A DNA stretch of 64,000 bases from Sycobia sp. Sy_11 (GCA_018907035.1 JACCIC010000036.1:1595001-1659000), one strand, 5' to 3'. Positions 28,512 to 41,100 are shown, counted from the first letter of the stretch. A program made the numbers and translations. The notes: generated by a model from the sequence alone, not told the origin.

Positions 28512-30838
28512 TCCCGAAATTAAAAGCTAATTTGAACAGATATTATATGCATTATGCTTCATATCATAAATAAATCAGTATTTAACTTTTATTTTCTTAT
28601 TTACCAATTACTTTTTATCCTATGAATATTCAAGATTCGCAAGGCTTCCATAATATTTTACGATGAAAAATAATTATGCATATGAAATACCATGCACCGG
28701 AAAAAGGACACGTTAAAAATGAAATATTGAAATTAATAATTTATACAGTTAAATTTTGATATTTTATATGCGAAAAGGAAATATTACGTTACTGCCGGGG
28801 TCCCGCAGACATATACACGTTTCTTTAAATAGTAAGTTCGTTCTTTATTTTAATTTAAAATACCTCGAATTTTTCTTCCCTCTTAAAGTAAAAATTAATT
28901 GTCGTGGAAATGTGAGTAGAAAATTTCTATCAAAAACTAAATAAAATTATTTTTCTAAAGCAATATTTATGAATAAGTATCTATGTAATATTGAGCTGTT
29001 GATTATCTATATATTTTAATTCTGCGGTTAGTAAATTTGTGATATCACGTTACTTTTCCAAAGATTGTAAAATCGCGCTTTATTTTTGATAAAATATAAT
29101 ATTAGTAACTTCCTCATTTGGCCTACATATAGTATGTCCTTCACATGAAGGCCTAGGGTAACCGGATCACATCTATATTTTCAATACTGAATACAGACAA
29201 AACGAACGCACTGATGTATTTATTCACCTGTAAAATAAACAATGTAAAATTATTTTAATCGTGAACCATAAATTCAATATGTGAAATGATTATAATAAAT
29301 TTTTCAAATTTTTATTTTCCATATCTTTCGCGATATATTTTCCTGTTATTTTCTATTTAAATTATTCAATTGCTTACATGAATTTCAACTGAAGTAAATT
29401 ATAATAATTAAAAATTTTATTTGTTTTTTTTTTATGTTATTGAAATAGTGCTCTTACAAAAGACACATTAAAAAATAGGTGGAGCTATAATACGGTAAAT
29501 TACTTCATTATGAAATAAGTATTTAATAAAAACACTCTATAATGATTTATTTTTTATAATTTTTTAATTACAAATCATATAGATTTCATTCGTAGATAAA
29601 TTGTCATAAGAATTTTTCATAAAACAGATTAAAAGAAGATCGCAATTTATTCAAAGAATATTAAATTTACTTCACATTGCCGACTGCCATTCTGATTAAA
29701 AAAACTCATCACTTTTTTTGTCAAGCTCAATAATAAGAGCGATTACGAAAATTCAAGTATTGAAAATACAATACAAAAAAAAACAACAGAATATTGCCGA
29801 GTTCACGTAAGATTTGGCAAATCACAACTGTTTCGATTATCTAAGCAAATTGCTTTTTTTTTTAATCGAATGCAATAAAACGTTCAATGCGCATGTTGTT
29901 CACAACAGCGTGGCTGGGGAGAAAGGGGGGGGGCGGGAGGTAAATATAATTACCTGAAAAAATACGCAACAGCGAAAAATCAACAACTTGAATCGTTAAT
30001 ATTGAGCGTGTAAGTCCATATATAGTCAGTTTCTGGTTCGACCCAATAAATTTCAATATACCCTACGTACAAAAGAGCTAAATTCTTCCTTTGTTTTTCA
30101 TATTCCGGAAAAAGCGGAGAATTATTGATTTTTTTTTAGCGCAACTATAAAGCGAGCGGCTCTTGTCTCCGCGCTCCACAGTACAAACAATGATCGCAAC
30201 AAGTGTTATTAGGTGCATTAATTAACTCGGGTTATTACCCGTACATCGAACGTTTTCTACTCGCAAAAATACCGCATATTTATGTTTTAAGCGGCATCAC
30301 AGGGGAGTTATAGACCGTTTCACTTTTACCGGCGAATGAATAGTTAACCTACTGGAACGTATGAGCCAGTATCTAAACGTATTCAAGAAAAAAAGACAAG
30401 AAAGAACAGAAAGACGAAAAAAGTTTTTCCATTTTAAGGACCGCATATAAACATCGTATGGAATAGCAATTATCCTAATATGTCGAGAGCTTTTTTGGCT
30501 AGAAGAAAATTCTACAGTTGCCCTTTAAGAACGAAACGCGCGCGCGCGCGCGCACGACCTCGAGTGGAATGAGCGGAAAATTTTTTTAATTTCACCAGAA
30601 ACGCCGCGCCGTCGGTCGTCCCCCGAGAACTCGGTCTAATGGCGGCGCGGCGCGGCGCGGCCAAAGAAATTAAGGAAAAAGAGAGCAGAGGGCGGAGAAT
30701 GCGGAGGATTAAGAAAAAAAATCCCGGTAAAATGGTCGGTCACATTTGATGCTTAACAGGACCGCCGACAATACGATGCTGGAAATTAATTGCAAGCGCC
30801 AGTCTCGTTTAAGAGAAAATATATTAAACTTTACACTT

Positions 30839-30892
<54 letters not shown>

Positions 30893-32679
30893 TCATATTT
30901 GTTTTTCGTCCTTACAAATGTATACATTATATTTATATTTAGCTACGTTTCATCGTGTAGAAGCTACAAGGGAATGAATTTATTCTTTATGATTCTAAAG
31001 CAGATAAATATTATTAATCTCTTCTTAAAAATATAAAATAATATTTATAAATTCGATGAATATTTGTATCATATAGCATTCTTATTTTAATAACTTTACC
31101 GTAAGCGTGTAGTGCATTCATTGAAAAGTATTGATTTGAAAATCACGTATACATACATCTTTATTTATATTAATAGAATTAAATGGCATGACGATAAAAC
31201 GTGCTGTTTTGCATTTCTTTATTATAATACGTGCATTTTTTTTTATAACAACGATATCGAAAATATATTTATTTAGCTTTTGTAATTTCACCATCCTTCC
31301 TATATACTTGCAGTCCGATTAAATGTATAAGCTGCATTTTCTCCCTGACATTTGATTGGCTGACCATTTCGGACAGCAGTCGCTCGAGCAAATCGAGTGC
31401 TATAAATGCTGATTTGGCACTACAGTTGTATATATGCACAAGCGCACATTCCTCATTGAGAAATCTGTCCAAATTTGATACCCTTCTCTCTTCCTGTCTC
31501 TTTCTTGTTCTCATTCAGGACACTTATTTGTCAACGAATACGTCATACAAGAACATCACCATCGACTGTCGATCATTTTTGCATTACAGGGCTGAATACA
31601 CCTTTAATTGTTCAAGCTGTAAATCCGACGAAATTGAAACATAATTTTTGGAGTCACAGTAGAGTGACTGAAGAGAGCTTCGGAGCGGCTTATGGATCAG
31701 ATAGAATTTAAATGCATTTTCACGAAACGAACTTTTCCATAAGTATAATATAACAATACCTTAATAATCGATATTTTTTACGATTATTCACTTCTAATAT
31801 GCGCGAATTCATCAAAAACTAATAATTTGACCAATTTCTTCGTTCAAGAGCATAGAAATATTATTATTTACCTGACATTACTATGTTTTATTTTATGAAG
31901 TCTAAAAGTTATGTGTGGTATGCTCTAATTATAGAGTCAATATATTTTAGGAAGACAGGCATCCATCTCCCGAATGAGTTAAATCAATTTCCAGTTCTGC
32001 TGCATATGACAGGACAAATTCTTTTTTGACTTCTACGAGACTTTTTACAAATTTATTATTATCCCTATTATCACTTAAAGTATCAATTTATCTTCATTGT
32101 ACCTTGATGATTTAAATACAAAAACATCTTTTTATAATTATTAATGCTATTTTGAAAAAATAATAGTAACAATGCTATTGTCCACCTTTGAACTGTAGCT
32201 CATCACTCAATAACATTGATATAATTTATATAGTTTACAGTATTATTTTTAGCGTTTCTAATAAACAGAATCGAGACAGTCGAATTACCTCTAAGTAGCA
32301 AGGAATACAATAGATTTCTGTGATTCTAATGCTTTATGATATAATAATTCTTTCCATTTTAATAATCGAATCTTTCAATAATTTTAATAACGATGTAAAA
32401 AGCATCCGGAGTGCAATGTATCTTGACAAATATAAAATACATTGATATAAGCGAAATCTACACTGTTGACATTTCGTATTTTCCTGCTGGACTTATTGAT
32501 TTCAAAAATAGTGAGAGTTTGTGGGACACTGTGTTCAAACTAGACTCTGGAAAAAGCAATTGCAACACAATTATATTATGTTATTTGTAATTCCTCGATT
32601 AGTACTAGCTGCAGATTATTTTGACTAGCCCCAGAGAGATCTTGAACTTGATTTCTATTTCACTTGTAATCAACGCATA
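28512..32679. other. AT-rich DNA with a sharply GC-rich islet at 30.53-30.70 kb
   Basis: The islet contains (CG)n at about 30537-30553 and GGCGGCGCGGCGCGGCGCGG near 30640. Elsewhere I see nothing beyond one protein-like minus-strand frame (31269-31514), described in the findings. Confidence 0.4.
30841..30891. repeat. (AT)n microsatellite
   Basis: A perfect array of 51 bp immediately right of a GC-rich islet. Confidence 0.95.
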
Positions 32680-32975
32680 CTGATTACCCGTCCGACTTTT
32701 TGCTCATAAAACACGATGCATCTCCTTTAACCGAGCACTTTCCCTGATACATGGAGCACGCTATGATCAATACTTTTCTTAAAGTAATTTCAGGATTGAA
32801 TGTGGAAGATCTTCGACCCATCAGCGTTTTCTGCATTATGTATGAAATAAAAGAAGCTATAGTTTTGAACGAAATCCGCGATTACGGTAACACGTAAGAA
32901 TTAGGCAACACATTTCAATCTGGATTTAGTAAAGATTATAGCATATATAGCGCACTCATTAAAATCTCTGATTAC

Positions 32976-33056
<81 letters not shown>

Positions 33057-33540
33057 GACAATGACCTGTGAACCATATTATTTTTCGTCAGCCAGAATTT
33101 GCATTCATATTTTATTGATTTTAAAAAGACTTTTGCATGGAATTATCGCTTTATGCTCGGGTAGCCAATGCGTTATTACTCTTGAGCTTACTCATTAACG
33201 ATCTTCATTTACACGCCAATAATTTCTTACTTCTTATATGAAGTTTTTTGCATAATTTATAACTGCGATCGCCAAAATGAACATTGATTTGAATAATTTT
33301 TTTACGTGGACTTGCAATAGTCATCCATTTGTGATTGCTGCTGCGGCTAAGACAATGTGAGTTAGTCTTCATGATTACGTTAATAGAGTTACGTATCTTG
33401 CACATTCTTGTTGATTCAAACATCATAGTTCTTGACGTTAAACCAATAATCTTAGATTTAACGTTTAACAACACGCTATTCTCGACAAAATATTGATTAA
33501 TGAGCACCAGTCCCTGCGTTACTGCGCTAAACAAAATTAA
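32680..33540 (+). pseudogene. Decayed non-LTR (LINE) reverse transcriptase with an internal AG array
   Basis: The + strand reads, in RT order: EHFPDTWS (about 32740), DLRPISVFCIMYEIKEAIVL (from 32808), FQSGFSKDYSIYSALIKISD (from 32913), then a 75-bp AG array. It then reads IDNDL, a stop and TILFFV, and FIDFKKTFA (about 33111; this is motif A with its catalytic D kept). After a frame change it reads LLSLLINDLHLHANNF (about 33180-33226; motif C, with YADD changed to HANN), and then, after another, IAKMNIDLNNFFTW (about 33268). These are classic non-LTR RT landmarks in the correct order, with stops at about 32896 and 33069 and at least two frameshifts. The catalytic pair of motif C is lost, so the copy is dead. 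The clade was not determined; it is Jockey/R1-like by eye. The minus-strand frame over 33205-33534 is a shadow. Confidence 0.75.
32979..33053. repeat. (AG)n microsatellite inside a LINE remnant
   Basis: A perfect AG array of 75 bp. Its length is a multiple of three, and the RT frame on either side is the same, so it reads as alternating R and E. Confidence 0.97.
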
Positions 33541-34880
33541 TCATTTTAATGGACATTGTTCATAATAGTTTTAAGTTCGAGATTTCTTTGCAAAATACTT
33601 CTCGGATTCCGATAAACGATTCGTAAGTGATTTTTAATTGGTAAATGAGGTGCTTGTATTTGTATTTTTACATTAATCTACAAAATAATTCTTCGTTATA
33701 AATGAAATTATCGCTGGATATGTCGTTTATTGTTTCAACTCATATTTTTATTCGAAAATTCGAGATTTTAATTTTCGATCAAGGAGCCGTTCTTATAAAA
33801 GGTTTTACGAGAGCTAATGGGTTTCCCGTAAATTGAAATTTACTTCGTTGATATAATAACTTCTCTATGAAAGCGTGAAAAATTGTATAATTGCATTTAA
33901 ATAAAAATTTTAAGATTTGTTTGCTTTTCACAGCATACCTATTATTAGTAAGAGTTGTTTGGGGTCCTCCTCAATAGTCTCAATATGATTTTTTCGATAT
34001 TGTTTGAATTTTTCATTTTTGCTATTATTTTATTTCTGAAAGGTATATAATAATATAATTTATACTTGAACTAGAGACGAATTTGGAAATTGATTTTTCA
34101 ATGCTGGACAATATCACAATAACGTTTGTTATATTCCCTTGAGCATGTTCGTTCTTATGTCCTGCGCGCTTGACGAGGAATTTCTGTACGATTGAGTTAC
34201 GTGTTTTTATCAGAAGTATTTTCCATTGTCGTTTTTTTTCTTTAGTTTACTCACAATGTGTTTATATACTTTACACAGAAGACTCCTTATTCTATATTAT
34301 ATTCTTAATCTTTGGTCATGTTTTCTGTGATTTATTTTATTATTACCATACGAATGCAAAAATATTTATATAATATCTATTATATATATCTATCTACATT
34401 ATGTATCTACATTATATATCTATTATATATCAATTATATCTATCCACCCGTGACCTTACTTATTTCGCCCTAATAAAAAGGGAAAAAAATCCATCAATTT
34501 TCCTGTATTTCGACAGTTCTTTTCGCGCGCAGCTGGCTCAGGTGCAACGGCCCCTGAGCTCCGTTTGCTCTCCTTCGTCGTTCTTTATTCGCAATAAAAA
34601 GAAATACGGAGATATATAATACATGAGGGAGTTTGCGCTTAATAGTGTATGCAGACCCGCTCCGCGGGCGCGGGGCGCGCTAAAGCAAAAGCAAAGTCAC
34701 GCGGAAGGAAGAAAAGAGCGCGCGGGTGCTGGATTGAATGGGTTGGCGGATGGAAAGAGGGGGGAGGGGCGAAGCAGGCAGCGCGATACATATACACATA
34801 ATATATATTCGCGTCCGAGCCGGTCATGATGCGGCGCCCTTGCGCTTCGCCGTATTCGCGCGGCCTGCAGCGGTACATAC

Positions 34881-34940
<60 letters not shown>

Positions 34941-36539
34941 TATCTACAGGGTAGGAGTATAAAGGGGGTTTAAGCGCGCGCATGGTGCACTATTACTCCT
35001 CCCATCGCCCGATTCCCGCGTAATAAACGGAATTTCCCCTGCTCCCACCGCCCCCTTCACACACATACGCCCACGCTTACTTCCATCGCCTTTCTGTACC
35101 ACTACTTCGCATCTATATCTAGTAAGCTCGCAAATTTATTGGGTTGAATGCGCTTTCGCTTCGATATACATATGAGCTGGTCGTTGCCGCCTTTCTATAT
35201 TGTCTTGCTTACGCGAAGGGCTTTTTGTTCCCATTGAATTTCTTTTTTCTAACAAGTGTATCAACAATTTTTGCTTTACGACCTACTAACTCAAAAGTCA
35301 TGCGCAGGAATATCTCGCATAAACGGATTGTCCTCATAAATATAAAATTATTGTGTAAGTGCCTTGTTAGCCTAAGTGAAAAAAAAAAACAAATTAAAAC
35401 ATACACATGTTTCTAATTTCATTGAATCATTAAAATCGTCGCTTTTGATTTTCTATCAACTATTCATTTAACCGAAGGACCTTTTTTATTGAAACTTACA
35501 AAGCAAAGACGGGGCACGAGATATAGTTGATCGATTTGCCCCAACTGGAACAAGTTAATTCTAGATTACCTTCCAAGGATCTCATATATATTTAAAGAAA
35601 TCCTTTCTCTAATCAAATTCGATTTACTGTATATTTGGAGAAGAACTTTCATGATAATCCTCTTAATCGACATCGCAAAAATTGGAAAAACAGAATTTAA
35701 AGTAAACATTTATAATGAAGGCATATCCTTCAATGTGTATAGTTTTTTAGATAGTAAATTTAATTTTAATTTCACTAATTATAAACTAACACGTTAGCTG
35801 GATAGTGAATTATAAGTAAAATTGTTGAGTAATATCCAGGTCGAGTATAAACAATTTTATTTCTTTCCAGTAGTTGCAAAATTTTCATAATATTGATTCT
35901 ATGTGATTGGAATTTTTCACCTACTCGATTCTTTTTTATTTTACTTATATATTTATTATTTAAATAAATATCGTTGTGCTAATTCGTAATACCCTACTCT
36001 GAGTCTTGTTACTAATCTCTTCTACGTTATTGAAACTTACTGCTTTATTTTTATCCGTTATATTGAGTTTAAGGTTTTTTAATTTTTCAGAAATACATCT
36101 ATTTTACCAAACATGGTTCTATTTACTCATGAGCTTTTGAATAATAATTTAATAATACCAATATTTATAAAACCAATAAATAATTCTATAATAGCAATAT
36201 TCCATGTTAAGTCAGTTTTTGAAGTTAGCATACTGCAATTCATAGACTATATACGAACTACATTTAGAACTACATTTTCATTATTCTTTTTGATAGAGTT
36301 TATTATGTTAATAGCAGTATTATTAGATGTCAATATAATTATGTCAGTATTATAATGTCAATTTAATTATTATATATATACTATACATTGGAGTAAGCAA
36401 CAAGATTTTTCACTAGTTGAACTAGAGTGGTACTGGTTGCAATGTTTTTTCTGTCAATTACTTCATTTTAACTGTACTTTCAGCCAATTCCCATTGAATC
36501 TTAGTTATTAAGATATCCTGCCTGCAGTTTTTCAAGTAT
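33541..36539. other. Non-coding stretch with a GC-rich islet at 34.5-35.1 kb
   Basis: The islet (CGCGGGCGCGGGGCGCGC near 34663) carries a composite ACAT/AT array. The flanks are AT-rich. Open frames are short, hydrophobic or low-complexity and not recognised. Confidence 0.4.
34874..34938. repeat. Composite (ACAT)n-(AT)n microsatellite
   Basis: About five ACAT units run into about 22 AT units inside a GC-rich islet. Confidence 0.95.
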
Positions 36540-37700
36540 CCGCCTCCATTGATATACAGTTTAACTTAGGTACATTTCTGGCTCTGTAATTTCGCTTTCT
36601 AAGAAGTCATTGATGTCTCTCTAGTCGAACCTGCGCTTTGTACAATTTAGATCATTTTATTGAATTTTTCTTATTACGTGTGCTTCTTGATGCTTGGAAT
36701 TTGGCAATAGCGCCATTTCATGTATGAATTTAAGTATTTAGCATCAAAGACTAAGATTTAGCATATTGTCATTGCTTTACATATTGCGTAGCAGAGTAAT
36801 CCTATATAGGTTCCTGTTATATAAATACATTATATCAGTACATTATATCATTGATTATTGAGGGCCGTTTAATGAGATTCATATATATATATATAATTTA
36901 TAAAAAATTCAATTTTAGAATAATTGTAATTAATATTAGATTTATGTGTTTCTTGAAAATGATAACTCCAAATTTGCTTTTTGGTATTTCCAATTCAGAG
37001 TTATTGGTAAACTTTATAATATGCCAATCCAGTAACCTGTAGTGAGGTAATCGCGCGCGACAGTGATAATTATTTGTAAGGTTATAGAAGTAATCTCTGC
37101 CTCATTAGATTCTGACATAAGCGCAGTCGAGATACTAAATACATAAACGACGCTCCTAATTTTCCCATGGATTACTATTTACTATTGCTGTCACCTAGCC
37201 ATTATTCCACACGTATTACTTGTAGTTGTTTACATGAAGTTTTGGTGCATTGTTACGTTTTGAACTTTCGCAATGTACACATATAGATCATTCGCAAACA
37301 TTATGCAAACAACTCTCTTTTTGTGATTTAACTAGTTATTTCATTTATGGCAAGTAGAAATGGAGTGTCTCCAATTTCATTATCTATATTTTCAATATAG
37401 CTTTGACGTTGAAACATCTCTCACTGTAATAGCTCTATTATGTGTATTATAAAACCGACAAGTTTGCTGTAAAAATTCGGAATTCCTGTTGAAATTTTGA
37501 GACGTGAATATGTCATTATCAATTTGTTATCAGACTTAAAGCTTATTACGCGTTCAGCTAATATCAGTGACATATTATAGCAAACAAAGTGAATATATAA
37601 AATAATGATATTAAACTAAATAATATTATATTGCATCATTAAATTAGTATACGTTAACAGACATTTCTTGTATTCCAAATTGTTTCTGTGTGCCTCGAAG
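36540..37700 (-). pseudogene. Decayed non-LTR (LINE) reverse transcriptase, minus strand
   Basis: Read on the minus strand, translation gives KISTGIPNFYSKLVGFII, then EIGDTPFLLAINEIT (about 37330-37380) and FANDLYVYIAKVQN (about 37260-37299). These correspond to the PQGxxLSxxLFLLAINxI and YADDLxIYI blocks of non-LTR RTs. Motif C has one aspartate changed to asparagine (FAND). Frames shift and stops occur between blocks, and recognisable similarity fades before 36.5 kb. The LLAIN wording is typical of Jockey/R1-type elements, but the clade is an inference. The element is inactive. Its orientation is opposite to the copy at 32.7-33.5 kb. Confidence 0.6.
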
Positions 37701-38689
37701 AAAAAGAATTGAAATTTTACCGAAATGTAGAACATAAGAAAATGTGATGAAATTGACCGGAAAATTATTGATAAAAAATAATCAAATATTGAGAAATGAG
37801 ATAGAAAGAGAGATCGAGAGAGTAGAGAATCAAATTCTATTCAAATCGACAATGATACTTTACAATCCTGAGTGTATTGTCTCTATTGAAAAGGAAAATT
37901 GCAATATCAGTGCTCAAAACTAAATCAAAGAAAAGATTATATATTTATAAGAAAGACTAAATATTTCCGAACACGTATCCATTTCTCAACATTTGAATGC
38001 TATGCAACAAAGAACAATACAGAGCTTATGACTTTTTATCTTATAGGTTGAGAAAAAATGTTCATAAAATGTAATTTACATTTTCAGCTTCGCACGTGTA
38101 TATAACAGTAGTGTTTAGTAAATTACAGCTCTAACTCCCTAATTTCATATTTCCTTATTTTTTTAGCGAGTTCCTTTATTTCAAACTTCTTTTTACAAGA
38201 CTAAAAGCATGGAATTCGAAATTTTATTAAGAATTTTTTCTCAGACACAGTTTTTTTTTCTCAATGGAATTCGGCACATTCAATAGTCTAGTGCTTTAGT
38301 TTTAATTTCATTTTTTCCTGAATTCCAAACTCAAATATGTTTTTAAGCATGTATATTATAGCTTGATGAAAATAAATCACTGTTCAATCAATAAATTAAA
38401 TAGAAAATACAATATTTACTTAAAACAGACACGGCAATTTTCCTACATCCGCGCATTCTAGTTTTTATGCACTAGCTAATAGAAGGAAATCAAATCAATC
38501 AGAATTATGGACTGTCGGTGAAAATGAATATGTTAATAAATATCTCGACAGAACGCTGCATGAATAATGGAAAAATTCTATGGAATTGGCATAATTGTCA
38601 ACGAATAGCGAATGAATGGAATATTTTAAATGGATTTACAACATCTCTATTTCTTATGCATCAATTATTTCATAATTAATTAAAAATTA
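37701..38689. other. AT-rich stretch between a LINE remnant and PLE piece A
   Basis: AT-rich with a short GAGA tract near 37805. It may include eroded 5' sequence of the minus-strand LINE, but I could not identify any block. Confidence 0.4.
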
Positions 38690-38995
38690 ATAAATATTTT
38701 CATTGGTCTTACAGTCCAATTAAATCAATCGAAAATAATACGTAATAATATCAATAGATATTTATATCAATACTAATACATATCAATATATAATTAATTG
38801 AAAATTATAATGACAGTCAGACTGTCCTTGTATACAATCATCCCCGTAGACTAATCTTAAATCAAAATATATTAGCTGGAAAAAAAATTCTTTATTAGTG
38901 AAGTGCAATCTGACTGTCCCCACCACCTTTACCCAACTGAAGATTGACTGAGGTTATCCAACGTGTCGAGCTCGCTACAGCTCCTCATCAGGGAC
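38690..38995 (-). mobile_element. PLE piece A: terminal region with hammerhead, minus orientation
   Basis: Read on the minus strand this piece runs: hammerhead-like motif (38956-38995), AAAGGTGGTGG (38920-38930), GGACAGTCAGATTGCACTTC, TAGTCTACGGGGATGATTGT, GGACAGTCTGACTGTCATTA and GACTGTAAGACCAATGAAAA. The same blocks occur in the same order in pieces B and C on the + strand and in piece D on the minus strand. No RT coding sequence is attached, so this is a solo terminal region or a truncated end. It lacks the TTTTA-rich insert seen in B and C and is closest to D. Confidence 0.75.
38956..38995 (-). ncRNA. Degenerate hammerhead ribozyme (type I, PLE-associated)
   Basis: On the minus strand, GTCC (38992-38995) precedes the core box CTGATGA (38985-38991). 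A stem-loop region (38968-38984) with GAGCU/AGCUC pairing around a six-base loop follows, then GAC (38965-38967), ACGT (38961-38964), U and GGAU (38956-38959). GUCC pairs with GGAU as stem I. ACGU gives a two-base-pair stem III with no loop, a form known for PLE hammerheads that are thought to act as dimers. The predicted cleavage would follow the U at 38960. Two defects suggest it is weak or dead: the universally conserved GAA is GAC, and stem II has an unpaired G next to the core, as if one partner C had been lost. Confidence 0.68.
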
Positions 38996-39846
38996 TCATA
39001 TAATTTTTATATAAGCAGTCGACAAAAGCACAATTAAAGCATTTCATAATTAGCAATTTTTCATAATTTGCTAATGAGTTTCGATAAGATAACTGCTAGA
39101 AAATTATAGAAATATTTAATTTACTTTAAATGTATATTAAGGTTCAGTAAATATAGTAAAATAATATTATTCATTAAATAATAGGATGGTTAATATTGCA
39201 CTCATTTTTAATTAGCTTACTTTCGATTTAGCAAATATATAATTAGTAAATTAAATATAGTAAAATCATACATAAATTTCATGAAATTTCGGTATTAATA
39301 GACTAATTAGAGAAAAATGGATTAGTTTCTTAATTTAATGCTTTGTCAAGTATTCAATTAGGTAACTAATTCTCCATGACATTTTATGGACTTTCTTTTT
39401 TATTATATAATTTTTTTAATTTATAATTTATAATATATATACACACGTTATAAAATCAAGCTTACAGGGAATGTTTTATTAACTTAATGTGTATTTTCAA
39501 TCTCAAAAAACTGCAATTGAATAATAAGAATAAAGAATAAGAATAAGAAGAAAGACTTCAGTAATAAAAATTCATAGTTGTAATGAATGAAATATTAAAG
39601 GTTTCTTTTTTTTGTTGAATATAATTTTTTAGTTTACCAATCGTTTACAATACATCCCTTCTCACAAATAGATATTTATGTTAACTTTTAATTAAAATTA
39701 TAATTCAAGAGTCCGGCGGCTAATGAAAAAAGCGGCCTTCAGTCATTTCATCCGATTTATTTTACATATCTAAATATTTCGATATAAAATAAACCTGGCT
39801 ATTAGTTCTGTGCAGATTTCATTTTAAAATAAGCGGTCTTCTCATT

Positions 39847-39941
<95 letters not shown>
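39847..39941. repeat. Triple composite (AC)n-(AT)n-(AAT)n microsatellite
   Basis: Three different arrays adjoin without spacers: AC (to about 39870), AT (to about 39908) and TAA (to 39941). Confidence 0.96.
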
Positions 39942-39942
<1 letters not shown>

Positions 39943-40177
39943 TAAATAACCAGTAGTAGCGGGCAACCTATAGACTTTCCCGGCCGACGGCAAATGCCGA
40001 TCAATACCGATCGACAGGAATAAGTGGATTTCCTGTTATTAAACCTTGCGCGGTTTCTCGGCTTTTAAGGTTCTGAAACGGTATATATAATATCAGTATT
40101 CTAATATACCGCAACAAAATTTTGGTACAATCCACAAGTAATCCTTGGTTGATAATAATAAACGCGCGTCGATGATT

Positions 40178-40180
<3 letters not shown>

Positions 40181-40240
<60 letters not shown>
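40181..40240. repeat. (AT)n microsatellite
   Basis: A perfect array of 60 bp. Confidence 0.95.
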
Positions 40241-40243
<3 letters not shown>

Positions 40244-41064
40244 GTTCTATGGTTGAGATGATTCTATGAGATGGTTCTATGCTTGAAAATGAGAAGTGAT
40301 CTTCTATTGTAATGTATTATTGAAACATCCCATCTTAGATTTCCGTTACCTCGGTCGCTACATGCACGAACATTCAAAGCATCAAGACGAATAAAGCTTG
40401 AAAAATGATATTACCAAAGCGTGCTTGTCAGTCCAGAGATCGAGGCTGACAATGAGGATGGCCCTGAACACGATGAAGAAGCGCAGTGCCCAGAACGCAC
40501 TTTATTGCGCTACACTACTATACACATATGATATATATATATTTTGTACATGCCTACCTTATAATTTCGGTAGAGCAATTCTAATAGCCCGCGGATTCGG
40601 AACAAATTTTTTTTTCATACATATTCTGTTATGTAAATTATGTATATATATAGTAACAATGTAGCAACGAACGCGGGAACAAAAATTTTCGCGGTCCATA
40701 AGTTCTCTAAATTATATAACGGGCTCCCTTGAAATGCACGTATAAAATTCTTTTCATATTCATAGACGTAAATGCGCAATAATTGGTGCGTAAGATATTC
40801 CACGGCCTTATTCATCTATATCATAAACAAAAATAATTACTACAACGGCTAAAGTTTCTTTATCTCGTTTCAAATAATAAGAGCTTAACTTAAAAAACAA
40901 TTATCTTACAAGGACAACTGACGGACGCAAACTTTAAAACTAGATAGAGCTACAAGCGTTTCATTGCAAAAAAAATTCGTAAATCTTTCGAATGCTCATA
41001 TTTTCAATAGTATTTGCGAACTTGCAAATCGAGATACAAATGCTTCATAAAAGTGTGTGTATGG

Positions 41065-41065
<1 letters not shown>

Positions 41066-41100
<35 letters not shown>
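41066..41100. repeat. (GT)n microsatellite
   Basis: A perfect array of about 35 bp. Confidence 0.95.

Noticed and set aside
33205..33534. Minus-strand 109-codon frame
   Set aside because: It overlaps the + strand LINE RT blocks (HANN motif C and downstream box) and is their shadow.
36113..36355. Hydrophobic 80-codon + frame as a membrane protein
   Set aside because: AT-rich DNA commonly gives I/F/L-rich frames; no start context, splice sites or family similarity is visible.
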